This document shows, piece after piece, positions 34,545-43,735 of a DNA stretch of 64,000 bases (position 1 is its first letter; every line of letters begins with the position of its first letter). The DNA is from JANXSG01 sp038203935 (GTDB lineage Bacteria; Armatimonadota; Chthonomonadetes; Chthonomonadales; Chthonomonadaceae): assembly GCA_038203935.1 (NCBI GenBank), contig JBBRDM010000003.1, positions 4,588-68,587 on the forward strand. Reading direction: 5' to 3'. A program made the position numbers and the translations under genes. A model generated the notes under the pieces. That model was not told the origin of the DNA. It made no database searches and worked only from the letters and a program-made list of their open reading frames with translations.

Positions 34545-35939
34545 TCAACTTTTAGTCAATTTCTGCTTATATTTTCCGATATAACGCCAATAGAAATCGA
34601 TTAACGGCGCTTTGCTGCGTTTGAAAATTTCCCATTCCTCACGCGGCAAAGCAAGCTGGGTGAGCAGCGATCTTCGCGCTTCACCATTTTGAACCGCTGC
34701 TTCCAAATCCTCCCACTGGATAGTTCGCATATCAATTGCTCGCCGTAGTTCCTGCTCCCAAATCGAACCATGTACAGCACTTGGGGACAGCCAGGGATAC
34801 CCTGTCAATTTATTATAACATCTAAATAAGCCTTCATTCGAATCGGGCTCTAAGCGGAACTGCCAGTTCGCTGGAATTCTATTTTGAAGCGTATCGATTT
34901 TGTTTATTTTATACCAATCCAGAAGTTGGAGGAGAGAATAATCTGTAACACCTGATGACGCGGGGGAAGTGTTAATATCGTTGAGGACTCGATCAATATT
35001 GAGAAGTACAAGCGCTGATTCGGTTAAATTTGAATTAGTCAGAGCTTTTGAAAACAGGATGCTCGCGCCGTCGAAAGGGAGTTCCCAAACTTCTCGAAGC
35101 TTCGTATTCAATATCGGACTGCCTTGAAATATCAGCAGACGTTCTGTGCCGGATTTTGATAACTCGTTCAGCAGTTTTATGAACGATGAATTTTTCGATT
35201 CGTAACTGATATTACTCGTGATCGGGTCCGATTGCGAAAACGAAAAATTTATCAACTCTGTAACAAATGGACCGGGTTCTTGCTCGTTGATATAATAATT
35301 GCATGGCATGGAACTGGTAAGCGGAGCAAAATTCAGGTCGTATTTCCGGATGGATTGTGCCAACCCGGTAAACTGAACATCGAAGTTTGGCTGTCCATTG
35401 GCTAGCAGTGTTTTCTCGTTCAAGTCATTGAAAGATCCAGCGTAATTGGTTCCGCCATCCACACCGAGAGTTCGAATAAATTTTGCTCCAGACTGTCCAA
35501 AAAGTGAGACTACCGCTTCAGAATTGAAGCTGATTCCGTCAACGATCGGCGCGCCAAGAATTGGTTCTGTGCATGAAATTGAAGAGAGATTGTACCAGAT
35601 CAAACGCTTCTGCTCGTTCATCTTTTGGAGCACCGGGAAGTCATCGAAAAACGACTCTAACGGACGGCCTGCTGCCTTCATGTCGAGATGCGGGAAACGC
35701 GGCATCACCAGATATTTTGCATTTGCTAATATATATTCACCGCAATCCCGTATTACTTCGAGATCGATAATACTGGATATTTCCACCGGCATTTCTCGAA
35801 CGACATGATTGAGCGCAGCCAGGCGAAATTCGCGTATGTCAAACTCGTCCAGCCGCTGAAATGTGGGGCCTTTGCCTAGAATTAGCCATTTACCGCCGCT
35901 GCCTCCGATCTCATTCCACCACTCCGTGAACGCTCGCAT
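34545..35939 (-). CDS. Unknown protein in glycan gene cluster
   Basis: A 464-residue soluble protein. The N-terminus carries GGKWLILGKGPTFQRLDEF, then LAALNHVVREMP, SIIDLEVI and a later FIRTLGVDGGTNYAGSFND. This glycine-rich start plus an acidic motif and GVDGG resemble DUF115-like or sialyltransferase-like enzymes that bind a nucleotide sugar, but I cannot name the family. The middle (about 250-330) looks like a second alpha/beta unit. The C-terminus is basic with FYWRYIGKYKQKL. It sits between a methyltransferase and an Agl23-like membrane protein, so a role in glycan synthesis is likely. Confidence 0.5.
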   Translation of the reverse strand: MRAFTEWWNEIGGSGGKWLILGKGPTFQRLDEFDIREFRLAALNHVVREMPVEISSIIDLEVIRDCGEYILANAKYLVMPRFPHLDMKAAGRPLESFFDDFPVLQKMNEQKRLIWYNLSSISCTEPILGAPIVDGISFNSEAVVSLFGQSGAKFIRTLGVDGGTNYAGSFNDLNEKTLLANGQPNFDVQFTGLAQSIRKYDLNFAPLTSSMPCNYYINEQEPGPFVTELINFSFSQSDPITSNISYESKNSSFIKLLNELSKSGTERLLIFQGSPILNTKLREVWELPFDGASILFSKALTNSNLTESALVLLNIDRVLNDINTSPASSGVTDYSLLQLLDWYKINKIDTLQNRIPANWQFRLEPDSNEGLFRCYNKLTGYPWLSPSAVHGSIWEQELRRAIDMRTIQWEDLEAAVQNGEARRSLLTQLALPREEWEIFKRSKAPLIDFYWRYIGKYKQKLTKS

Positions 35940-36013
35940 TTAGAAATCCTTCGCTGCAAAAATTTCTCTGATTCGACTGATATATCCCGGTAAATTAGAA
36001 TTCTTTTTCGCCA

Positions 36014-37606
36014 TTAATTGTCTCCGGACTGTTCTGGATTCATCAGCTTCTTACGATCGAGATAAGATTTCCAGAGATCAAGCCGAACCCATGCTTCGAG
36101 AAATACTCCGGAACGAATCCCAAAATATCCTGTCATAAGATGCGTGGCATCCAGCTTATGCGTCAGCTCCTCGTCGAACTCCGGTGACGCAAGTATAACC
36201 GGAGCATCCAGAGCCTTGGGTACTCCGTTCCAGTAGCCAATATTAGGAAAACGCCGCAGATTCCACGGCAGGGGCCAGTAGTAGTTATCCACCGAAAACA
36301 CTTTTACAACCATCTTATTTCTCTGGGGGCTGGCTGCAGCTAAAAGATCGAGGCGTTTCTGTAATTCCTCGATATCAGGCACTGTCTGAGCATAGACATA
36401 AGGGTTTCCTGGATCGGCGAAGGCGATGAAACTGGTTCTATACGATTGAAAAGCGAGCTGAACGCAGCCAAGCAGCAAAAAAACGATTATTATAGATTTT
36501 CCAATCAAGCTCGGTGTGCAGCGGATTACAGAGGCAGCCCCAATTCCGGCAAGCAGTATGAAGCCGAGCAGGAAACTTAGCACACACCATGGCGTTTTGT
36601 AGGGAATGACGCTATAGCTGACTGTTAAAATCAAAGTAGTGAATGTCAGATATCTCCCCAGGAAACTGCTGCCCTCTATTTGGGATTTCTTTTTTGGAAG
36701 CAGACTGAAAACGGCTCCGACAGCGCCCAATCCCAATATAAGTCCTTCACTCCAAACCGCAGCTCCTTTTTGATGAGTCCATAGTAATATCAGCAGATAG
36801 TAATACCAGGGATGCCGATGAATATCCGTTCCATGGGCACGATGCAGCCAGGGAGTATAAGAACGCAAATAGTCAACAGGGCCATGTAAATTAGTCAGAA
36901 AACCACTTAAAAAAAAGCATGCCGCCAGCAGTCCTATGAGTATCGAGATGCTCAGTAATTTACGATTCTGCCAGAGCAGAGCAACCCTTGGAGAGTACTT
37001 ATCGACCTTTGCCGTCCAGAGAGCAGATAACCACAAACCACCAGCTGAAGCGACAAACGTGAGCACAGCGGTCTCTTTTGATGCGATCATAAGGCCGGCA
37101 CAAATGGAAGATGTGATCAGCCAAATGCCTTTTTTAGATCGCGCATACCGCCATCCGCAACCGATCATACCGAGGGTAAAGAAAGCGAGCAAAATCTCCT
37201 GAATATAGTAACGGCTGTAGAATACATAAGCAGGGGATATCGCGAGGAAGAGCGCGGACCAAATCACGGCGCTTTCACCCATGCCCTCTTTTAAGAGAAT
37301 AACTAACAGCACCATCACTGCGCCAAAGATTGCGATAGGAAGTCGATAGTCTTTTTCTTGGGTGGAAGCAAAATCATGCCGATGCTGCAGCCAGACCGCG
37401 GGCAGGGCCGCATAGTAGATAGTGGGGCCATGAAACTCGTTGGGATCGTAGCGATAGATCCCTTTTTCCCACAGTTCACGGAATTTAAATGCGTGAACCG
37501 CCTCGTCGCCGTGCATTGGCCTGTTACCAAGATCATGGGTGCGAAACAGCAGCGCCCCAATACTCAGCAGAAGAAGCGCGGCGACAACGAGGCGGTTATG
37601 AATCAT
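36014..37606 (-). CDS. TIGR03663 / Agl23-like polytopic membrane protein
   Basis: A 530-residue protein with about ten membrane helices and the GT-C start pattern: FRTHDLGNRPMHGDEAVHAFKF (acidic residues before the first large loop), then FHGPTIYY and SRYYIQEILLAFF. This is what I recall of TIGR03663 (flippase-activity-associated protein Agl23), related to protein glycosyl-mannosyltransferases that use lipid-linked sugars at the outer face of the membrane. A TGA/ATG overlap (ATGA at 37603-37606) couples it to the upstream discoidin-like gene. Substrate unknown. Confidence 0.82.
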   Translation of the reverse strand: MIHNRLVVAALLLLSIGALLFRTHDLGNRPMHGDEAVHAFKFRELWEKGIYRYDPNEFHGPTIYYAALPAVWLQHRHDFASTQEKDYRLPIAIFGAVMVLLVILLKEGMGESAVIWSALFLAISPAYVFYSRYYIQEILLAFFTLGMIGCGWRYARSKKGIWLITSSICAGLMIASKETAVLTFVASAGGLWLSALWTAKVDKYSPRVALLWQNRKLLSISILIGLLAACFFLSGFLTNLHGPVDYLRSYTPWLHRAHGTDIHRHPWYYYLLILLWTHQKGAAVWSEGLILGLGAVGAVFSLLPKKKSQIEGSSFLGRYLTFTTLILTVSYSVIPYKTPWCVLSFLLGFILLAGIGAASVIRCTPSLIGKSIIIVFLLLGCVQLAFQSYRTSFIAFADPGNPYVYAQTVPDIEELQKRLDLLAAASPQRNKMVVKVFSVDNYYWPLPWNLRRFPNIGYWNGVPKALDAPVILASPEFDEELTHKLDATHLMTGYFGIRSGVFLEAWVRLDLWKSYLDRKKLMNPEQSGDN

Positions 37607-38307
37607 TTAGTGGGCAGCCCGTATACCTCTACTTCGGTATATCGGTTCAGCGGATCTCGGAACGTACTTCCTTTAGAATAGAGCCGAACATATCTCGCAG
37701 AGATACCTTTGGCATCCACCAGCTTGCCTTCATTCGTTTCAAAATATTCCCTGTCTTTACCGATCCCAAAACCAGCGTTATTCTCCTGATCGTTATTAAA
37801 GAGAGTGGTGACGCCTTCTATAAAGTTCGGATCATTGGATACCTGCACTATAACGCTATGAAAAACAATCGGCTCCATATGGAAATGCCATGCTACAATG
37901 TAAAAAAGTTTTGAGGGGGCTCCCAAATCAATTTTGACCCATTGCAGTCTCGGCTTGAGTTCGACAGCAGTATCGTCTCGCGCTTCTTTAACTCCATCCG
38001 TAATGAGGTCCAGTGTACCGCTGAACGGCGCTGCGCTGCTGGTAACTTTTTTGTGCAGTGCAAGATTAGTAGTGCCTTTTGGGACGAGCGGAACTGCACG
38101 AGGCTTACCGGTCAATTTCTCAACTCCGGGGCCAACTTTTCCGTTCGCGGCCGTTCCCGCAAAGACCGCTTTCGGCAGTTCCAGAGGAAGCGGAATGTTA
38201 TCGTCGGCACGTGACCTGCTAATCGAGGAAGTGAATGCGATCAAACTAAGTGCAATGGTTAACACCAAAAACGGTATTTGAAAAAAACGTCGATTGCTTT
38301 CGGACAA
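37603..38307 (-). CDS. Secreted discoidin (F5/8 type C)-like protein
   Basis: A 234-residue exported protein: signal peptide about residues 9-34 (IPFLVLTIALSLIAFTSSI). Residues about 80-232 follow the discoidin jellyroll pattern: TNLALHKKVTSSA near the start, LITDG, LQWVKIDLGAPSKLFYIVAWHFHM, VIVQVSNDPNF, ARYVRLYSKG and TEVEVYGL at the end. Such domains bind sugars or lipids at the cell surface. It is translationally coupled (ATGA) to the Agl23-like gene, suggesting work on the same surface glycan. TTG start with GGAG upstream. Confidence 0.82.
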   Translation of the reverse strand: MSESNRRFFQIPFLVLTIALSLIAFTSSISRSRADDNIPLPLELPKAVFAGTAANGKVGPGVEKLTGKPRAVPLVPKGTTNLALHKKVTSSAAPFSGTLDLITDGVKEARDDTAVELKPRLQWVKIDLGAPSKLFYIVAWHFHMEPIVFHSVIVQVSNDPNFIEGVTTLFNNDQENNAGFGIGKDREYFETNEGKLVDAKGISARYVRLYSKGSTFRDPLNRYTEVEVYGLPTK

Positions 38308-38433
38308 CTGTATCTCCTTAGATTTCGTAATTGATTATTATCACGATTCAACTGCGTAATTGTACCACTAAATGTTCGACAGTTGAAATTTAATGAAGTT
38401 GCAGTCACACATGAATTGATCAAATTGCGCCGA

Positions 38434-38478
38434 TCAAAAAAATACCCCCGCCAATGATTGGCGGGGGGTATTTTGATT
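38434..38478 (-). terminator. groESL terminator
   Basis: A GC-rich stem (CCCCCGCCAA with TTGGCGGGGG, loop TCAT on the minus strand) follows the groEL stop and is followed on the minus strand by TATTTTTTTG. Confidence 0.88.
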
Positions 38479-38491
38479 CGCGAGCTGCGAA

Positions 38492-40123
38492 CTACATATC
38501 GTAGTCGCCCATTCCGCCGCCACCGCCGCCTGCTGGAGCAGACTTCTTCTCGGGTTTTTCAACAACGAGGGTTTCAGTGGTCAGAATAAGCGCCGCGATG
38601 GAGGATGCATTCACCAGGGCCGATTTGGTGACCTTGGCTGGATCTACAACGCCATCAGCGATCATGTCGCCATAAGTGTCCGTTTCAGCGTTGAAGCCGT
38701 GTCCCTTCGGAAGGGTTTTGACTTTGTTCACTACGACAGAACCTTCGAATCCTGCATTCTCCGCAATCTGTCGAAGCGGCTCTTCGAGCGCTCTTCGTAC
38801 GATTGCGATTCCGTGCTGTTCATCGGACGAGCCGCCCAGATTGTCGAGGGCTGCCTGCAGATTGAGCAGTGTCACACCGCCGCCAGGGACGATGCCTTCT
38901 TCGACCGCCGCGCGCGTTGCGGAGAGGGCATCCTCAAAGCGATGCTTCTTCTCTTTGAGTTCAGTCTCAGTTGCCGCACCAACTTTGATAACGGCAACGC
39001 CGCCGGCCAGTTTAGCCAGTCGTTCCTGCAGCTTCTCTTTGTCGTAGGAGCTGTCGGTATTTTCGATCTGAGTTTTGATCTGGCTTATTCTGCCCATGAT
39101 ATCGGATTCAGAACCGCCGCCATTGATAATGGTGGTCTCTTCTTTGCCGACTGTAATCTTCTCAGCAGAACCGAGCAGGGTGATATCGGCATTCTCGAGC
39201 TTGATACCGAGGTCTTCACTGATGAACTTGCCATTCGTCAGGATAGCGATATCTTCGAGCATGGCTTTACGTCGATCACCAAAGCCAGGCGCTTTGACGG
39301 CGACGCTGTTGATGATGCCGCGAATCTTGTTTACTACCAGGGTAGCAAGCGCATCGCCATCAACATCTTCCGCAATGATTACGAGTGGTCGGCGAGACTG
39401 TGCGACTTTTTCCAGCAATGGAATAAGGTCTGCTGCTGCCGAGATTTTCTTTTCATGGATGAGAATATAAGGATTTTCAATGACCGCTTCCATTCGCTCG
39501 GGATCGGTTACGAAGTAAGGGGAGATGTATCCCTTGTCAAACTGCATTCCATCAACGAAATCAGTGTAGGTCTGGAGACTTTTGCTCTCCTCGACGGTGA
39601 TGACGCCGTCCTGGCCGACTTTCTCAATGGCATCTGCTACCAGGTCGCCGATTTCCGGGTCGTTTCCAGCAATGCTGGCTACGCTGGCTACCTTGGCTTT
39701 ATCGCCTTTGACAGAGATAGAAAGATTTTTGAGTTCGTTCACTGCTGCAGTGACAGCGGTTTCAATTCCTTTTTTAACCAGCAGCGGATTTCCACCGGCT
39801 GCCACGTAGCGAAGACCTTCATTTACAATAGCCTGAGCCAGTACGGTCGCGGTGGTGGTGCCATCACCGGCAACATCGTTCGTTTTGCTGGCGACTTCTT
39901 TAACCAACTGAGCGCCCATATTCTCGTACGGGTCTTCCAGCTCAATTTCTTTCGCAACAGTCACGCCGTCTTTGGTGATAGTAGGGGATCCCCACTTTTT
40001 ATCAAGCACTACGTTGCGGCCTTTCGGGCCCAGGGTCACTTTAACCGCATTTGCGACGGCGTTTGCGCCGCGCTCGAGGGCTCGGCGTGCTTCCTCATCG
40101 AATTTCAGTTGCTTTGCAGCCAT
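38492..40123 (-). CDS. groEL: Chaperonin GroEL (60 kDa)
   Basis: A 543-residue chaperonin that folds client proteins in an ATP-driven double ring with GroES. Conserved segments: VKVTLGPKGRNVVLDK, VAGDGTTTATVLAQAI (with the catalytic Asp), KAPGFGDRRKAMLEDIA, LAGGVAVIKVGA, VEEGIVPGGGVTLL and a Gly/Met tail (GGGGGGMGDYDM). AAGGAGA precedes the ATG, 26 bases after groES. Regulation is by the CIRCE operator before groES. A 480-residue open frame on the opposite strand is a codon-bias shadow. Confidence 0.97.
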   Translation of the reverse strand: MAAKQLKFDEEARRALERGANAVANAVKVTLGPKGRNVVLDKKWGSPTITKDGVTVAKEIELEDPYENMGAQLVKEVASKTNDVAGDGTTTATVLAQAIVNEGLRYVAAGGNPLLVKKGIETAVTAAVNELKNLSISVKGDKAKVASVASIAGNDPEIGDLVADAIEKVGQDGVITVEESKSLQTYTDFVDGMQFDKGYISPYFVTDPERMEAVIENPYILIHEKKISAAADLIPLLEKVAQSRRPLVIIAEDVDGDALATLVVNKIRGIINSVAVKAPGFGDRRKAMLEDIAILTNGKFISEDLGIKLENADITLLGSAEKITVGKEETTIINGGGSESDIMGRISQIKTQIENTDSSYDKEKLQERLAKLAGGVAVIKVGAATETELKEKKHRFEDALSATRAAVEEGIVPGGGVTLLNLQAALDNLGGSSDEQHGIAIVRRALEEPLRQIAENAGFEGSVVVNKVKTLPKGHGFNAETDTYGDMIADGVVDPAKVTKSALVNASSIAALILTTETLVVEKPEKKSAPAGGGGGGMGDYDM

Positions 40124-40149
40124 TCGTATCTCCTTATTTAAAATTTAAA

Positions 40150-40437
40150 CTATTCAACGATGGCGAAGATCTGATCTTCGTCGAGGAGTACAACTTCCTC
40201 ACCATCCACGGTGACTTCTGTTCCGCCGTATTTGGAATACATTACTGTATCTCCAATTTTTACGGTCAGCGGTTTGATAGAACCGTCATCAAGCAGCTTA
40301 CCGCTGCCTACTGCTACGACTTTGCCTTCCTGAGGCTTCTTTTTGGCCGAGTCTGGCAGGAATATTCCGCCAGCAGTTTTCTCTTCTTCGGCGCTGGGCT
40401 TAACAACGACCTTATCACGCAGGGGTCGCAATGCCAT
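40150..40437 (-). CDS. groES: Co-chaperonin GroES (10 kDa)
   Basis: A 95-residue lid for GroEL: MALRPLRDKVVVKPS start, mobile loop EEKTAGGIFLPDSAKKKPQEG, and VGDTVMYSKYGGTEVTVDGEEVVLL. I chose ATG 40437 rather than 40443 because the AGGAGG site leaves seven bases to 40437 but none to 40443. First gene of the groESL operon. Confidence 0.96.
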   Translation of the reverse strand: MALRPLRDKVVVKPSAEEEKTAGGIFLPDSAKKKPQEGKVVAVGSGKLLDDGSIKPLTVKIGDTVMYSKYGGTEVTVDGEEVVLLDEDQIFAIVE

Positions 40438-40554
40438 AGTCATCCCTCCTTAAATGGGTATCGAGTTTGGAAACGGTTCTTTGTTCCCTGTATGGGCTGT
40501 TCGTTTGCAGAGCCACCCAATCGGGAATGAGATTGGGCACAGAATTCAAAAATT

Positions 40555-40581
40555 TTAGCGCTCATCTGCTCAGAGTGCTAA
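40555..40581. promoter_or_regulatory. CIRCE operator (HrcA binding site)
   Basis: TTAGCGCTC - nine bases - GAGTGCTAA matches the CIRCE consensus TTAGCACTC-N9-GAGTGCTAA with one change. It lies before groES and overlaps the start-site side of its promoter, so heat-shock control by an HrcA repressor is expected; hrcA is not in the window. Confidence 0.93.
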
Positions 40582-40586
40582 TAGAG

Positions 40587-40614
40587 ATTACAATATTTAC
40601 CTCCCAAGAGTCAA
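40587..40614 (-). promoter_or_regulatory. groESL promoter
   Basis: On the minus strand TTGACT (40614-40609), 16 bases, TGTAAT (40592-40587), directly upstream of CIRCE. Confidence 0.7.
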
Positions 40615-40736
40615 GATCATTTAGATTATTTATTTACGATTTTGCACATTGCCTGCCCAGTTCTTCTGCCTGCGTCGCGGATTGTTGAAGGTGTAGTGGA
40701 TTATCGTCGACCCTTGAATCTGGTAAATTGTGAACA

Positions 40737-40766
40737 TTGCGGACGATAAGCCTATAGTGCTATACT
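40737..40766 (+). promoter_or_regulatory. Promoter of the sulfur-transfer cassette
   Basis: TTGCGG (40737-40742), 18 bases, TATACT (40761-40766), about 65 bases before the cysteine synthase start. With the CIRCE site and groES promoter it accounts for most of the 392-base intergenic gap. Confidence 0.5.
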
Positions 40767-40829
40767 AAATCAATAGTTTGAGTCAGGATTAATATAAATT
40801 TTAAATCGATCGCTTTGTGAGTTTAAATA

Positions 40830-41813
40830 ATGTCGGCTGATTTTGTGTTCCCAAATCAATTTTCTCGTGACCCGCTTGAAGTTGTCAGCGGGATTTCACA
40901 TATTACTAATCTGATAGGCAATACACCTCTCATCAGGCTGCGATCGATAATTCCGGACAATCCTAAAGTTTCGATCTATGCGAAAGCGGAATGGGCGAAT
41001 CCCGGTGGATCTGTAAAAGACCGCCCTGCCTATAACATGCTTCTTGTGGGCTATGCTTCAGGTAAACTGGCTCCAGGCAAAATAATACTGGATGCCACTT
41101 CCGGAAATACGGGCATTGCGTACGCAATGATTGGAGCAGCTTCTGGATACCCTGTTCATCTCTGTCTGCCTCTCAACGCTAACGAAGAACGAAAACAGGT
41201 TTTGAGCGCTTATGGCGCGAAGCTGATTTTAACCGATCCCCGACTATCTTCTGATGGCGCGATTATAAAAGTAAAGGAACTGTACGAGGCGAATCCTGAT
41301 TTATATTTCTATCCCGACCAATACAGTAATCCAGCGAACTGGCAGTCACACTACCACTCGACTGCCCCGGAAATTTGGCGACAGACCGCTGGAACGATCA
41401 CTCATTTTGTAGCGGGGCTGGGAACGAGCGGTACTTTCATGGGAACTGGCAGGCGGCTCAAAGAGTATAACTCTAATATTCGGATCATATCGTTTCAGCC
41501 CGATTCTCCATTTCACGGATTAGAAGGCATGAAGCACATGGCATCAGCCATAGTTCCGGCAATTTACGATCCTCATCTCGCAGATGAAAATCGAGAAGTG
41601 GAAACAGAAGCGGCCCATGCCATGGTGAAACGGCTTGCACGAGAAGAAGGTCTGCTGGTAGGAGTTTCCGGCGCAGCCGCGATGATCTGTTCTCTCCAGG
41701 TAGCCTCGGAGCTGGACGAAGGTGTGGTTGTAACAATATTTTGCGACAGTGGAACACGCTATTTATCTGAGAGATTTTGGAAACGAGAGGATAATATTGA
41801 TCCGTCTATCTAA
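40830..41813 (+). CDS. cysM: Cysteine synthase, CysM type
   Basis: A 327-residue PLP enzyme of the fold-type II family that builds cysteine from an activated serine. The PLP Lys is in NPGGSVKDRPAYNM, the substrate loop is TSGNTGIAYA, and the phosphate cup is GLGTSGTFMGTGRRL. It is the first gene of a three-gene cassette with a JAMM protease and a CysO-like/E1 fusion. In M. tuberculosis the same set (CysM, Mec, CysO) uses a thiocarboxylated carrier protein as sulfur donor and O-phosphoserine as acceptor. The context therefore favours a CysM that takes sulfur from the carrier, rather than a CysK that uses free sulfide. Confidence 0.88.
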   Translation: MSADFVFPNQFSRDPLEVVSGISHITNLIGNTPLIRLRSIIPDNPKVSIYAKAEWANPGGSVKDRPAYNMLLVGYASGKLAPGKIILDATSGNTGIAYAMIGAASGYPVHLCLPLNANEERKQVLSAYGAKLILTDPRLSSDGAIIKVKELYEANPDLYFYPDQYSNPANWQSHYHSTAPEIWRQTAGTITHFVAGLGTSGTFMGTGRRLKEYNSNIRIISFQPDSPFHGLEGMKHMASAIVPAIYDPHLADENREVETEAAHAMVKRLAREEGLLVGVSGAAAMICSLQVASELDEGVVVTIFCDSGTRYLSERFWKREDNIDPSI

Positions 41814-42219
41814 CGCACAGGTGGCAGAGATAAAAGAGCACGGAGTGCGTGATTTTCCGCACGAGTGTTGTGGTGTAATTCTGGGGGATTTTGAAAACGG
41901 AGCCAAAATCGTGCGTGAACTCAGACCGCTTTCAAATGTTCACGAAGATGGGCACGAACGGAGATATCTGGTATCCCCGGACGAAATGCTCGCGTTGATG
42001 CAGGAAGAGCGCAGAACCAAACGCAAAATATTGGGATTTTATCATTCGCATCCAAACCATCCCTCGTATCCCAGCGATTATGACCGGGATTGGGCTTCTC
42101 CGTGGTATACCTATATTATTATATCGATATTGGATGGAAAGCCTGATCTTATGACAGCATGGCTTCTTCAGGACGATCGGGATGCATTTATCCCTGATGA
42201 AATACAGATAACTAATTAA
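41797..42219 (+). CDS. JAMM/MPN+ metalloprotease (Mec-like)
   Basis: A 140-residue zinc protease of the Mov34/MPN/PAD-1 family: acidic Glu in FPHECCGVILG and the full JAMM signature HSHPNHPSYPSDYD, with its two His, Ser and Asp. Its homologue Mec cuts CysO-cysteine to free cysteine after the synthase has loaded it; that is the likely role here. I chose the TTG at 41797 (MIRLSNAQVAEIKEHG) because an AGAGG site lies seven bases upstream. It overlaps the end of cysM by 17 bases, so the two are translationally coupled. It might also trim the downstream fusion protein after its Gly-Gly. Confidence 0.87.
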   Translation: MIRLSNAQVAEIKEHGVRDFPHECCGVILGDFENGAKIVRELRPLSNVHEDGHERRYLVSPDEMLALMQEERRTKRKILGFYHSHPNHPSYPSDYDRDWASPWYTYIIISILDGKPDLMTAWLLQDDRDAFIPDEIQITN

Positions 42220-42241
42220 TAGAACATGAGGTGCAGAGAGA

Positions 42242-43735
42242 ATGGCGAAAGTACTGATACCTACCGCACTGCAGGCATATGCTGGCGGGCAGGACGAACT
42301 GGAGGCGGAAGGTATAACTGTTGGCGAAGTTTTAGCGGATCTGATGAACAGCTATCCAAATCTTAAAAAACATCTCTATTCTGATAATGGCGAGCTGCGA
42401 CACTTTGTAAATGTCTATAAAGGCTCCGAAGATACCCGATCTCTGGATGGCATGAGCACTCCAATTTCTGAGGATGACGAACTTAGCATTGTTCCAAGCA
42501 TAGCAGGCGGGGTGAGTGCGCCCCCCAAAAAGCCAACACCGCTGCATCCGCCTATCGGGGTAATCGATGGGGATCGCTCTGACCGTTCTGAACTCGACAA
42601 TGAAGAGATAATGCGGTATAGCCGCCACCTTATTCTGCCGGAAGTTAACATGGAAGGCCAGAAAAAGCTGAAGGCGGCGAAAGTACTATGTATTGGTGCG
42701 GGAGGTCTTGGCTCACCTCTGGCGCTCTATCTGGCCGCAGCAGGAGTAGGTACGATTGGGATCGTCGATTTCGATACCGTCGACTATAGCAATCTTCAGC
42801 GCCAAATTATTCATGGCACCAAAGATGTCGGACGGCTGAAAATGGAATCGGCGAAGGAGAGTATCGCTGATATAAATCCTTATGTAAATGTAATCGGCTT
42901 CGAGGAAATGCTCTCTTCGGATAATGCGCTGGATATTATCCGTCAGTTCGATATTGTGATTGATGGAACGGATAACTTCCCGACCCGCTATCTTGTAAAT
43001 GATGCCTGTGTCCTTCTTGGTAAACCGAATGTCTATGGCTCAATATTTCGATTTGAAGGACAGGCCTCGGTATTCTGGGCAGATCACGGGCCCTGTTATC
43101 GCTGCCTCTATCCTGAGCCGCCACCTCCGGGACTGGTTCCTTCCTGCGCGGAGGGAGGAGTTCTTGGTGTGCTCCCTGGAATAGTAGGCTGCCTGCAGGC
43201 GAACGAGGCGATCAAGCTTATTCTAGGCGTGGGAAATCCACTTATCGGACGACTGCTGCTATTCAACGCTTTGAAAATGCAGTTCCGTGAGCTGCGACTA
43301 CAAAAAGACCCCGACTGCCCGATCTGCGGAACTCACAAAACAATTACAGAATTGATTGACTACGAGCAGTTCTGCGGTATTCGCGGTGAAGAGACAGAGA
43401 CCGTACCGGTTGAAGAATCACAGGAGATATCGGCTAAAGAACTGAAAAGTTTGATCGATGCAAAGGGAAACTTCACTCTTATCGATGTTCGCGAACCACA
43501 TGAATATGCTATCGGTCGAATCCCTGGCTCTGTGCTTGTTCCTCTCGGCCAGGTAGAAGAACGTTCTCATGAGTTCGATAAGGATTCGGAGATAATCTTA
43601 CATTGTAAGTCCGGCAAACGCAGCTCGGATGCACTTCGAATGCTGCAGGCAAAAGGATTCACCCATTTAAAAAACCTAACTGGCGGTATCTTGGCCTGGA
43701 GTGATCAAGTAGATCCTACCGTTCCGAAATATTAG
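42242..43735 (+). CDS. Ubiquitin-like carrier - E1 (MoeB/ThiF) - rhodanese fusion
   Basis: A 497-residue protein of three parts. Residues 1-90 are a CysO/MoaD-like beta-grasp carrier (VLIPTALQAYAGGQDELEAE onward), ending ELSIVPSIAGG, the di-Gly that is adenylated in free carriers. About 115-375 is an E1-like adenylyltransferase: RYSRHLILPEVNMEGQ, GAGGLGSPLALYLAAAGVG, DFDTVDYSNLQRQ, and two zinc CxxC pairs (CYRC and CPIC). About 390-495 is a rhodanese with active-site Cys in ILHCKSGKRSSDALR. It could activate its own C-terminal Gly-Gly only if cleaved, so the neighbouring JAMM protease may free it. GAGAG-type site, 22 bases after the JAMM gene. Confidence 0.88.
   Translation: MAKVLIPTALQAYAGGQDELEAEGITVGEVLADLMNSYPNLKKHLYSDNGELRHFVNVYKGSEDTRSLDGMSTPISEDDELSIVPSIAGGVSAPPKKPTPLHPPIGVIDGDRSDRSELDNEEIMRYSRHLILPEVNMEGQKKLKAAKVLCIGAGGLGSPLALYLAAAGVGTIGIVDFDTVDYSNLQRQIIHGTKDVGRLKMESAKESIADINPYVNVIGFEEMLSSDNALDIIRQFDIVIDGTDNFPTRYLVNDACVLLGKPNVYGSIFRFEGQASVFWADHGPCYRCLYPEPPPPGLVPSCAEGGVLGVLPGIVGCLQANEAIKLILGVGNPLIGRLLLFNALKMQFRELRLQKDPDCPICGTHKTITELIDYEQFCGIRGEETETVPVEESQEISAKELKSLIDAKGNFTLIDVREPHEYAIGRIPGSVLVPLGQVEERSHEFDKDSEIILHCKSGKRSSDALRMLQAKGFTHLKNLTGGILAWSDQVDPTVPKY

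Noticed and set aside
38699..40141. 480-residue open frame opposite groEL
   Set aside because: It is the exact antisense of a highly conserved gene with biased codons; the protein shows no domain and no ribosome site.
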